NCBI GenBank assembly: GCA_002312935.1
Contig: DCAT01000195.1
Span: 1-21,816, forward strand
DNA: 21,816 bases
Direction of reading: 5' to 3'
Origin: Oceanospirillaceae bacterium UBA1126
GTDB lineage: Bacteria; Pseudomonadota; Gammaproteobacteria; Pseudomonadales; Balneatricaceae
The notes beneath the pieces were generated by a model, which was not told the origin of the DNA, made no database searches, and saw only the letters and a program-made list of their open reading frames with translations. This document shows, piece by piece, positions 7,680 to 15,347 of the stretch. The stretch's first letter is position 1. The number at the start of each line of letters is the position of its first letter. Made by a program: the position numbers and the translations under genes.

Positions 7680-8537
7680 ATGCCAAACGACCAACAAGTT
7701 AGCCATCAGATTGAAGACGCTTTAGTGGCCCGCAACCCCCGAGGTATGGCGCAGGTGCAACCGGTGTTAACGGCGGGCTATTGCCTAAGGGCTGCCCAAG
7801 TCTTACAGAATTGCGTTAAACATAAGCCTGGTGCCACAGTACTCATTGGTACTGGCTTTCCTGTAGTAGGCACGTTTGAGACCGATGGGCCTGTGGGCGC
7901 TATTGCTCTTTATGACACGCTAGAATGGTTAGGTGCAGTGCCCATTATTGTGTGTGGCCAACCTTTGGTGGGTGCCCTTTCAGAGCGCTACCGCACCCAT
8001 GAAATACGTGTGGGGCTTTATGCTGATGTGGACGCTGATACCATAGCTGCCCTTGCGCACTTTAATCCCCAAGCTGTTATTTCTATCGAACGCCCAGGCC
8101 AGGCTAAAGATGGTGGGTATTACAACATGCGTGGGGAAAGTATTAGTGAGCGAACAGCGTGTTTTGATGGCTTTATGAACTGGGCCAAGTGCCCTACTAT
8201 TGCTGTGGGCGATGGCGGCAATGAAATAGGCATGGGGAAGGTTATTCATGTGCTTGAACAGCTTGATATTGTGCCTGCAGTCACTAGTGCCGATGAGCTA
8301 ATCATAGCCGACGTTTCTAACTGGGGAGCCTATGGTATGATCGCTTTCCTTGGCCTATGGCATGGACAGGATTTATTAGCTAAAATTGACCCCCTAGCCA
8401 TTGTGCAGTACTTGTCAGACCTTGGCAGCGTAGATGGTGTAACGCGCATCAACCAACTTACAGAGGATGGCATGCCAATGAGCGAAGGCCAATCTGTAAT
8501 TGATCAGTTACGCCAAATAACTGGCTTTAGCGATTAA
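7680..8537 (+). CDS. DUF4392 family protein, likely D-glutamate cyclase catalytic component
   Basis: Cytoplasmic 285-residue protein matching the DUF4392 domain that forms the C-terminal part of DGLUCY, the enzyme converting D-glutamate to 5-oxo-D-proline. Visible conserved blocks: IGTGFP at 56-61, ETDGPVGA at 67-74, IERPG at 136-140, GDGGNEIGMG at 177-186 and SNWGAYG at 213-219. The glycine-rich and acidic motifs are likely active-site loops; this last point is inference. The ATG follows the pxpC stop by two bases and has GAAGGA six bases upstream, so it belongs to the same operon. The DUF1445 portion found in the animal enzyme is absent from this polypeptide but encoded separately at the head of the operon. 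Direction and substrate in this organism are not proven. Confidence 0.88.
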   Translation: MPNDQQVSHQIEDALVARNPRGMAQVQPVLTAGYCLRAAQVLQNCVKHKPGATVLIGTGFPVVGTFETDGPVGAIALYDTLEWLGAVPIIVCGQPLVGALSERYRTHEIRVGLYADVDADTIAALAHFNPQAVISIERPGQAKDGGYYNMRGESISERTACFDGFMNWAKCPTIAVGDGGNEIGMGKVIHVLEQLDIVPAVTSADELIIADVSNWGAYGMIAFLGLWHGQDLLAKIDPLAIVQYLSDLGSVDGVTRINQLTEDGMPMSEGQSVIDQLRQITGFSD

Positions 8538-8570
8538 TGTTGTTAAGCAAACTAACTGTGGGAGCACACT

Positions 8571-9458
8571 GTGCGTCTTCGTAATCTCAATAGCTTTATA
8601 AAAGTAGCCACTTTAGGCAGCTTTCATGGTGCCGCAGCTCAGTTACATGCTTCTCAGCCTGCTATTTCTGCTCGTATAGCCACCCTAGAAGAAGACTTGG
8701 GTGTTAAGCTGTTTAAACGCGATCAAAGTGGCACTAAACTCACTGCTCGTGGCAGACAACTGCTACCTTTTGCAGAACATTTAGTGGCTATTAGTAATGA
8801 AATGAAAGCCCAGCTGCAAGATGATGCCCCTCAACAAGGGGTGTTTCGCATTGGCATAGCTGATACCGTAGCGCATTTATGGCTAAGAGATTTATTGAAA
8901 GTATGGCGTGAGCATCATCCGCTGATTCAATTTGAACTCACCATTGACCTTTCATTGGCACTTTACAAGCAACTGGAAGAGCATCAATTAGACCTGGCGT
9001 TGATGGTCTACACTGGACAAGCGATCTCTGTGAACACGCAGCCATTAAGTGCTCTGCCACAGACCTGGGTTGGCAGCCCTCATTATGCTAAGGGTAACCG
9101 CAGCATGGATATTGACGCCCTAAGCAAATGTCCTATTTTAAGCTTTCCCGCAGCCACAGGGCCTGGCAAACACTTACAGGAACTATTTAGCCAGGTGGCA
9201 GAAAAACCTAAATTCCATACCAGTAACTCAGTGTCTGGCTTACTAGCCATGGCCGAGCAAGGCGCTGGTATAGCATTACTACCGCAACCTATAGTAGAAG
9301 ATGCGTTAAGGGCCGAGCGGCTTATCGCATTTGATGTTGACCCAGAACCACCAAAATTAAAGTTTTGTTGTGGCTGGCGTCAAGACGAGGACCGTTTGTT
9401 ACCACAATTATTAGCCGACAGCGCCAGTCAATTGGTCAGTCAAATCATTAGAGATTAA
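8571..9458 (+). CDS. LysR-type transcriptional regulator
   Basis: A 295-residue DNA-binding regulator. The N-terminal winged helix-turn-helix spans about 1-60, with the family pattern LxSFxxVAxxGSFxxAAxxLxxSQPAIS and a following LEEDLGVKLFKR. The effector-binding, periplasmic-protein-like domain follows from about 90 to the end. The start is GTG with GGGAG six bases upstream. It lies within the operon, 33 bp after the DUF4392 gene and three bases before the DAT gene, so it is probably cotranscribed with the genes it may control, which would create feedback. Its ligand is unknown; D-glutamate, D-alanine or 5-oxoproline are reasonable guesses from context only. Confidence 0.94.
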   Translation: MRLRNLNSFIKVATLGSFHGAAAQLHASQPAISARIATLEEDLGVKLFKRDQSGTKLTARGRQLLPFAEHLVAISNEMKAQLQDDAPQQGVFRIGIADTVAHLWLRDLLKVWREHHPLIQFELTIDLSLALYKQLEEHQLDLALMVYTGQAISVNTQPLSALPQTWVGSPHYAKGNRSMDIDALSKCPILSFPAATGPGKHLQELFSQVAEKPKFHTSNSVSGLLAMAEQGAGIALLPQPIVEDALRAERLIAFDVDPEPPKLKFCCGWRQDEDRLLPQLLADSASQLVSQIIRD

Positions 9459-9461
9459 GTT

Positions 9462-10319
9462 ATGAGCATTGTTTACCTTAATGGCACTTATATGCCAATT
9501 GAAGAAGCCAACATTTCCCCTCTCGATCGAGGTTTTTTGTTTGGTGATGGCATCTATGAAGTAATTCCTTCTTATGCCGGAAAAATGGTCGGTTTTGGAC
9601 CTCACATTGACCGCATGATCGAAGGCTTAGCTGCACTGGAAATTGAACTCAACTGGAGCCATGATGAGTGGCGCGAACTATGCCAAGAGCTTATCCAGCG
9701 CAACCCAAATACCCAGGTGGGTTTGTACTTGCACGTGACGCGTGGGGCAGATAGCAAGCGCCATCATCCATACCCAGCAGGTGTAGCACCAACAGTATTC
9801 GCCATGCCCACAGATATTCCCCCGGCACCTATTCCAGAAAGGGATAAAGTGAATGCCTACAAAGTCACCACAATGCAGGATCAACGCTGGCAACGGTGCA
9901 ACATAAAGTCTATTTCATTGCTCGGCAATGTCATGCATTATCAAAAGGGTTATAGCCAGGGAAGTGGTGAAGTGTTGTTATTTAATGGCAAGGACGAGCT
10001 CACTGAGTGTGGTGCCTGTAATGCTTATATTGTAAAAAATGGTACGGTAATTACGCCTATTTTAGATAACCAAATATTACCTGGTATTACTCGACTTATT
10101 GCCTTGGGCGTATTGCGTGAAGAAGGCAGCATTGCCGTAGAAGAGCGCACTGTGACTAAACAAGAAGTATTTGATGCCGACGAAATTTGGATTTCTAGTT
10201 CCAGTAAAGAAATTGCTCCTGTTACTCAGATTGATGACAAGATCATAGGCGATGGCATGCCAGGCCCTATTTGGGAAAAAGCAGCTAAGCTTTATAGCGC
10301 CGGCAAGTTTAACTACTAG
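9462..10319 (+). CDS. dat: D-amino acid transaminase (D-alanine aminotransferase), class IV PLP enzyme
   Basis: Exchanges the amino group between D-alanine and 2-oxoglutarate, giving pyruvate and D-glutamate, and accepts other D-amino acids in known members. At 285 residues it shows the DAT/class IV pattern: RGFLFGDGIYEV at 23-34, the PLP lysine K149 in CNIKSISLLGN, a phosphate-binding LPGITR segment, and SSSSKEIAPVT, resembling the D-alanine-type SxTKExxPVT rather than branched-chain transaminases. R100-x-H102 matches the RxH substrate-carboxylate motif of Bacillus DAT. It starts three bases after the LysR stop and ends ten bases before alr, so the three are coupled. In this context it can feed D-glutamate to the putative cyclase. 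Branched-chain or aminodeoxychorismate activity is less likely given these motifs. Confidence 0.9.
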   Translation: MSIVYLNGTYMPIEEANISPLDRGFLFGDGIYEVIPSYAGKMVGFGPHIDRMIEGLAALEIELNWSHDEWRELCQELIQRNPNTQVGLYLHVTRGADSKRHHPYPAGVAPTVFAMPTDIPPAPIPERDKVNAYKVTTMQDQRWQRCNIKSISLLGNVMHYQKGYSQGSGEVLLFNGKDELTECGACNAYIVKNGTVITPILDNQILPGITRLIALGVLREEGSIAVEERTVTKQEVFDADEIWISSSSKEIAPVTQIDDKIIGDGMPGPIWEKAAKLYSAGKFNY

Positions 10320-10329
10320 AGATCTTCCT

Positions 10330-11412
10330 ATGGCCCGTCCCAGTCATATGGTTGTTGACCTTGGTGCATTGATTCATAATTATCAATGGGCCTGTCAGCT
10401 GGCACCCAAAGCACAGACTATGGCTGTGGTAAAGGCGAATGCATACGGCCATGGAGCAGTGGCTTGTGCTACTGCTTTAGAACCGTATGCACCCGCATTT
10501 GGCGTGGCTTGCATAGAAGAAGCTATAGAGCTTCGCAAGGCAGGCATCAGCAAACCTATCGTTCTACTAGAAGGTACCTTTACCCCTGACGAAGTGACTG
10601 TTGCTGCCGAGCAGGATTTTTGGGTTATGGTAGAGGATCCTACGCAGGTGCATGCTATTTTGAATGCCCATCTATCTAAGCCACTGACAGTGTGGATTAA
10701 GGTAGACACAGGCATGCACCGTTTGGGCTTAAGCCCACAAAAAGTAGGAGGCTATTACCAGCAATTGCTTAACAGCCCAAATGTGTCTAATCACATTGTG
10801 TTTGCTACTCACTTTGCCAGCGCTGACGAAACTAACAATAGTTTTACCTCAGTTCAGCTAAAGGTATTCATGGAAACCACTGCGCCCTTTAATCAGCCTG
10901 TAAGTTTAGCCAACTCTCCCGCTATCATGGCTTGGCCAGAAGCCCACGGAGACTGGAACCGGGCTGGTTTTATGCTTTATGGTAATTCACCACTGGATGC
11001 ACACCATCCATCAAGTGAGGGCCTAAAGCCAGTGATGCAAATGTGCTCGGCGGTAACCTCTTTACGACATATTGATGCCGGTGAAACTGTGGGCTACGCT
11101 CAAAAATGGCGTGCTGAACGCCCTTCAACTATTGCCACTGTTGCTATTGGCTATGGTGATGGTTACCCACGTAACGCCGAATCTGGTACACCTGTTATGG
11201 TAAATGGGCAGCGAGCAGGCATTGCGGGTCGTGTGTCAATGGATATGATCACCGTTGATGTGACAGACCTGAATGACGTTAATATAGGTGACCCCGTGTG
11301 TTTATGGGGGAAAGGCTTGAATATCAATGAAGTGGCTAGTCATGCAGCCACTATAGGCTATGAATTAATGACCAGAGTAACGCAGCGCCTACCCATTAAA
11401 TATACCCAATAA
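10330..11412 (+). CDS. alr: Alanine racemase
   Basis: PLP enzyme interconverting L- and D-alanine. From ATG 10330 it has 361 residues, the usual size. The PLP lysine is K35 in VVKANAYGHG, R211 lies in NRAGFMLYG, and the second catalytic base Y256 is in ETVGYAQKW. IGYGDGYPR and GRVSMDMITVD close the C-terminal domain. A longer frame reaching 10252 overlaps the DAT gene and lacks the family N-terminus, so it was not used. Ten bases downstream of the DAT gene, it completes the operon and supplies or drains D-Ala for the transaminase. Whether this is the cell's only alanine racemase or a second, catabolic (DadX-like) copy cannot be told from the window. Confidence 0.96.
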   Translation: MARPSHMVVDLGALIHNYQWACQLAPKAQTMAVVKANAYGHGAVACATALEPYAPAFGVACIEEAIELRKAGISKPIVLLEGTFTPDEVTVAAEQDFWVMVEDPTQVHAILNAHLSKPLTVWIKVDTGMHRLGLSPQKVGGYYQQLLNSPNVSNHIVFATHFASADETNNSFTSVQLKVFMETTAPFNQPVSLANSPAIMAWPEAHGDWNRAGFMLYGNSPLDAHHPSSEGLKPVMQMCSAVTSLRHIDAGETVGYAQKWRAERPSTIATVAIGYGDGYPRNAESGTPVMVNGQRAGIAGRVSMDMITVDVTDLNDVNIGDPVCLWGKGLNINEVASHAATIGYELMTRVTQRLPIKYTQ

Positions 11413-11424
11413 CCTGCCACCTTA

Positions 11425-11458
11425 CCCAACGACCCTAATCTAAGTTAAGTTCGTTGGG
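11425..11458. terminator. Stem-loop between convergent alr and rodA
   Basis: CCCAACGA (11425-11432) pairs with TCGTTGGG (11451-11458) across an 18-base loop. The right arm lies inside the last codons of rodA. It sits where two convergent operons meet only 32 bp apart. The loop is large and no T tract follows, so it is at best a weak bidirectional terminator. Confidence 0.3.
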
Positions 11459-12581
11459 GCCTGCGGGCATGAATAGACATTAATATGCCTAAACTAGCCA
11501 TTAAGGTCACGGCAGCTGTACCACCGTAGCTTACCAAGGGTAATGGCACGCCTACTACTGGCAACAAACCAGTGACCATCCCTATATTGACCGCTACATA
11601 AACGAAAAAAGTTAAGGTTAAACTTGCTGCTAACATTCGATCAAACGGATGTGTGGCGGCACCCGCAATCATTAACCCTCTAATCAATACCAAGAAATAG
11701 AGGGTCAGTAGTAAACACACGCCCATTAAGCCAAATTCTTCTGCCAGAACGGCAACGATAAAGTCCGTATGAGTTTCTGGTAAAAAGTCTAAATGAGACT
11801 GTGTACCTTGAAGCCAACCTTTACCATCAATACCACCAGAACCAATAGCAATTTTAGACTGGATAATATTCCAGCCTGCACCCAAAGGGTCGCTTTCGGG
11901 GTCTAAGAAAGTAATCACCCGTTGTTTCTGGTATTCGCGCATGCCAGTCCACAACAAAGGTAGCCCAGCAGCACCAATGGCAATTGCAGCAATAAGGTAG
12001 CGCCACAGCAGCCCTGCAAAAAAAATAACAAACGCGCCAGAGCTACCAATTAGTAAAGCAGTTCCTAGGTCAGGTTGCTTGGCAATTAATAATACAGGCA
12101 GCGTTACTAGCACCACAGCCACTAAAACATGAATGAGATGGGGAGGTCTGGGGCGGCTAGACAAATACCAAGATAGTGTTAAGGGGACTAGTAGCTTCAT
12201 TACTTCAGACGGTTGAAAGCGTGGCAATCCTGGGATCTCTAACCATCGCTGGGCCCCTTTTGCACCCACTCCAAATAGCAGCACAGCCAGTAATAACAAT
12301 AATCCAATAATGTAAAATAAGGGGATCCATCGCTGCACATTGCGCAGATTAATTTGGGTAATAATGACCATTCCCAAGAGCGCTAAACCATATCGTATTA
12401 GCTGTTTTTGCACCGCAGCTTCACTGGAGCCAGACCCAGAATACAATACCAACAACCCAAATGACATGATGGCTAATAACAACACCAGTAAGAAAGGATC
12501 TAGCCTAAGCTTTACCCATAGCCCTGGGCCTTGCTTTAAATGTTTCTGTGCATCAGGGGCCCAGCGCTGGAAATCAGCCAT
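11445..12581 (-). CDS. rodA: Rod-shape peptidoglycan polymerase RodA (SEDS family)
   Basis: Inner-membrane glycosyltransferase that polymerises lipid II during side-wall elongation, paired with PBP2. From ATG 12581 it has 378 residues with about ten hydrophobic segments. SEDS signatures include RWLEIPGLPRFQPSEVMKL, the large loop ESDPLGAGWNIIQSKIAIGSGG, HLDFLPETHTDFI (the loop containing family catalytic acids) and VGVPLPLVSYGGTA near the end. A longer reading from 12623 would start inside mrdA. The chosen ATG overlaps the mrdA stop by eight bases (ATGGCTGA), a standard coupled arrangement. It is the last gene of the minus-strand proA-to-rodA run. Confidence 0.95.
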   Translation of the reverse strand: MADFQRWAPDAQKHLKQGPGLWVKLRLDPFLLVLLLAIMSFGLLVLYSGSGSSEAAVQKQLIRYGLALLGMVIITQINLRNVQRWIPLFYIIGLLLLLAVLLFGVGAKGAQRWLEIPGLPRFQPSEVMKLLVPLTLSWYLSSRPRPPHLIHVLVAVVLVTLPVLLIAKQPDLGTALLIGSSGAFVIFFAGLLWRYLIAAIAIGAAGLPLLWTGMREYQKQRVITFLDPESDPLGAGWNIIQSKIAIGSGGIDGKGWLQGTQSHLDFLPETHTDFIVAVLAEEFGLMGVCLLLTLYFLVLIRGLMIAGAATHPFDRMLAASLTLTFFVYVAVNIGMVTGLLPVVGVPLPLVSYGGTAAVTLMASLGILMSIHARRPQRT

Positions 12582-14481
12582 CGTTTTGAGCCCCCTCTTT
12601 AGCTTTAGCCTTAGACTGAGCACCCAAAATGCTCAGATCAAAGAGCTTACGGGCTAACGGTGCGGCAGCAGAACTACCACCACCGCCATTTTCAATAATC
12701 ACTGCTATTGCAATAACTGGGTCTTTGGCTGGAGCCCAGCCAATGTATAATCCGTGATCTCGGAACCGTTCAGCAATAGTTGCAGCATCATAAGTGCTAT
12801 CTTGTTTAATGCCTAACACTTGTGCAGTTCCTGTTTTTCCTGCCATCTTATAGCTACTTTCAGCGCCGCTGCGTCGGCCCGTACCCTTTTTACCATGCAT
12901 AACATCAATCATTGCACTGTGAATCTTATTCCAATCGCTACTGCGCTCTAGGGCAACATCGCTAGGTTGCTTAGGGTCGTTGCGACCTATATCGCTGACC
13001 TTTTCCACAGGTTGATCGTCAATAGCTTTTATCATTCTAATTTGATGCCATTTGCCTTTGTTGGCAAGGACCATAGCCATGGTTGCTAACTGAGTCGGCG
13101 TAGCCGATAAAAAGCCTTGGCCAATACCTAGGTTTAACGAATCTCCAGGGAACCACGAGGCGCTTCGATTGATGCGCTTCCATTGCTGAGTGGGCAGAAC
13201 AGCTTTGGTCGCTTCGGGTTGATCAGCAATTGTCACCTGTCCTAAGCCAAATTGAGCAAGATACTTTGTCATCGGGTCATTACCCATTATATGAGCAATG
13301 GCATAATAATAGGTGTCTACAGATTCAACGATAGACTTATGCATGTCAACTCGACCATGCCCACCTTCTTTCCAATCACGATAAAGCCGCCCACCTTCAG
13401 TGAGCTGATAATAGCCAGGATCCCATAAGGAGTATTTGCGAGATATAATACCTGAATCCATGCCGGCAATGGCCATCACTGGTTTTACCGTTGAGGCTGG
13501 GGGATAACGGCCCCGAAGTGCACGGTTGAACAGGGGCAAATCGTCAGAACCTCTTAAGGCTTGATAGTTAGCGTTGCTAATACCCGTAACAAATTGATTG
13601 GCGCCATAGCTTGGCGCGCTGGCCATTGCTAGCACACCCCCTGTTTTAGGATCAATCGCCACAATTGCGCCTCGTTTACCCTCTAACAACTTGGCTGCAG
13701 TCTGCTGTAATTGCGCGTCTAAAAATAGGGTGATATCTTTTCCTGGCACCGGTTCAAAGCGGTCTAACACCTGAAGCACTCGACCTCTGGCGTTAGTTTC
13801 TACAGTTTGGTAACCCACATTACCGTGTAACTCAGTTTCGTAAAAACGTTCTACACCCAATTTGCCCACATGATGTGTTGCGCTGTAGTTAGCACTGTCT
13901 AGTTTGGCAAGCTCACGGTCGTTAATACGGCCCACATAACCTAGGGCATGGACAAAGCCTTTATCCAACGGGTAAAAACGCACTAGCTCAGGCACAATTC
14001 TTACACCAGGAAGACGGTGTTGATTAACAGTGATTTGGGCAATTTCTGTTGGGTTCAACTGGAAGCGCAATGCCACGGGACTGTGGGGCCTGCGGGGTTG
14101 ATTTAAACGACGGTTAAAGCGCTTTACGTCGTTTTGATCGATGGAGACCACTTGAGCCAGTTCAGCTAACACATTATCAATGCCTCGCCTGCCTCCTATG
14201 AGCTGCTCAGGCACTAGGGTTAAACTATGGCTGGCACGATTGCCTGCTAACAAAGCGCCGTTAGTGTCATAGATTAACCCCCGGGTAGGAGCGATAGCTT
14301 GTAATTGTTGGCGATTGTCATCTGACTCTGTGGCATAGCGCTCATATTGCCAAACTTGCAAATAAACTAAACGAGAGACAAGTCCCACAAAGACAATGAC
14401 AATGAGTAGAAGAGCCCACCAAAGACGCGCCCTAAACTGACTGACTTCTTGGCGCTGAGTATCCATTTTTGACCAAGGCAT
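12574..14481 (-). CDS. mrdA: Penicillin-binding protein 2, elongasome transpeptidase
   Basis: Class B PBP that cross-links peptidoglycan with RodA in the elongasome. The 635-residue protein has a single membrane anchor at about 22-42 and a PBP dimerisation domain from about 60. Its transpeptidase domain carries S330-T-V-K333, S387-V-D389 and K549-T-G551; the serine number equals that of E. coli PBP2. The first ATG (14481) lacks a clear Shine-Dalgarno sequence. A second ATG five codons later is an alternative that would leave all domains intact. It lies 11 bp after rlmH and overlaps rodA. Confidence 0.97.
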   Translation of the reverse strand: MPWSKMDTQRQEVSQFRARLWWALLLIVIVFVGLVSRLVYLQVWQYERYATESDDNRQQLQAIAPTRGLIYDTNGALLAGNRASHSLTLVPEQLIGGRRGIDNVLAELAQVVSIDQNDVKRFNRRLNQPRRPHSPVALRFQLNPTEIAQITVNQHRLPGVRIVPELVRFYPLDKGFVHALGYVGRINDRELAKLDSANYSATHHVGKLGVERFYETELHGNVGYQTVETNARGRVLQVLDRFEPVPGKDITLFLDAQLQQTAAKLLEGKRGAIVAIDPKTGGVLAMASAPSYGANQFVTGISNANYQALRGSDDLPLFNRALRGRYPPASTVKPVMAIAGMDSGIISRKYSLWDPGYYQLTEGGRLYRDWKEGGHGRVDMHKSIVESVDTYYYAIAHIMGNDPMTKYLAQFGLGQVTIADQPEATKAVLPTQQWKRINRSASWFPGDSLNLGIGQGFLSATPTQLATMAMVLANKGKWHQIRMIKAIDDQPVEKVSDIGRNDPKQPSDVALERSSDWNKIHSAMIDVMHGKKGTGRRSGAESSYKMAGKTGTAQVLGIKQDSTYDAATIAERFRDHGLYIGWAPAKDPVIAIAVIIENGGGGSSAAAPLARKLFDLSILGAQSKAKAKEGAQNDG

Positions 14482-14492
14482 AATAAGGTCAG

Positions 14493-14960
14493 TTACTTGT
14501 GGTAGGGGTGATTATTGAGCAAACTCCAAGCACGGTAGATTTGCTCAGCGAGTAACACTCGTACTAACGGGTGAGGCAACGTGAGTGGCGATAACGACCA
14601 ACGTTGATCTGCTCTTGCCACACAGGTTTGAGATAACCCATCTGGCCCACCCACTAACAAAGTGACGTTTCGACCGCCCATACGCCAATCACCACATTGT
14701 TTAGCCAATTGCTCAGTGCTCCAGGGAGTACCCAGTACATCTAACGCAATCACGTGATCTTGGGCTGGGATAGAAGCCAGCATTTGCTCTCCTTCTTTAG
14801 CAATAGCGCGCTTTAAATCTGCCCCTTTACCACGAAAACCTAAGCTCAATTCGTGTAACTGAAGTTGCATGTCACTTGGCATCCGACGAGCGTATTCGGC
14901 ATAACCTTGAATGACCCAAGTAGGCATTTTCGTGCCTACTGCTAGCAACTTAATTTTCAT
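14493..14960 (-). CDS. rlmH: 23S rRNA (pseudouridine-1915-N3) methyltransferase RlmH
   Basis: SPOUT methyltransferase that methylates pseudouridine 1915 in helix 69 of 23S rRNA on assembled ribosomes. The 155-residue length equals the usual one. The SAM-binding knot is seen at VTLLVGGPDG (99-108), and the C-terminal LPHPLVRVLLAEQIYRAW and HPYHK segments are highly conserved in the family. The ATG follows directly on the rsfS stop (TAG then ATG), so the two are translationally linked. Confidence 0.97.
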   Translation of the reverse strand: MKIKLLAVGTKMPTWVIQGYAEYARRMPSDMQLQLHELSLGFRGKGADLKRAIAKEGEQMLASIPAQDHVIALDVLGTPWSTEQLAKQCGDWRMGGRNVTLLVGGPDGLSQTCVARADQRWSLSPLTLPHPLVRVLLAEQIYRAWSLLNNHPYHK

Positions 14961-15329
14961 CTATACGCGAGGCTCGACGGCACTGGATAAATTTTCCTTC
15001 AGCGCTGGGTTCCACAAACGCTCAAGGTCATAAAATTCACGGGCTTCAGCTTGCATCACGTGAACAACAACGTCACCAAGGTCTGACAATACCCAGTCGC
15101 CACTCATTTCACCTTCAATGCCTAAGGGTATAACGCCTTTTTGTTTGGCTTGGAATGACACTTCATCCGCTAGCGATTTTACATGCCGGTTGGATGTGCC
15201 AGTGGCAATCACCATGTAATCGGTTACGTTTGATAAGCCACGTACATCTAACTGCACAATATCTTTGCCCTTCATATCGGTTAAGGCGCTGGTGATTAGT
15301 TTTAATAAGTCTTCAATGGGCATAGCCAT
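14961..15329 (-). CDS. rsfS: Ribosomal silencing factor RsfS
   Basis: Binds ribosomal protein L14 and blocks subunit joining when nutrients fall. The 122 residues carry the family pattern: DLLKLITSALTDMKGKDIVQLDVRG at the start, TDYMVIATGTSNRHVKSLAD in the middle, then EGEMSGDWVLSDLGDVVVHVM and a C-terminal YDLERLW. It follows nadD by 18 bp and abuts rlmH, the standard order. ATG 15329 is preceded by GGAAC at suitable distance; a second in-frame ATG two codons on is possible. Confidence 0.96.
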   Translation of the reverse strand: MAMPIEDLLKLITSALTDMKGKDIVQLDVRGLSNVTDYMVIATGTSNRHVKSLADEVSFQAKQKGVIPLGIEGEMSGDWVLSDLGDVVVHVMQAEAREFYDLERLWNPALKENLSSAVEPRV

Positions 15330-15347
15330 AATTCGTGTTCCAAAAAT

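Noticed and set aside
10252..10329. N-terminal extension of alanine racemase to an upstream ATG
   Set aside because: It overlaps the DAT coding region, is not part of the alanine racemase fold, and ATG 10330 gives the standard N-terminus and length.
4430..11412. Mobile element or genomic island with integration scars
   Set aside because: No transposase, integrase, tRNA gene or flanking direct repeat was found; only the break in conserved gene order suggests insertion.
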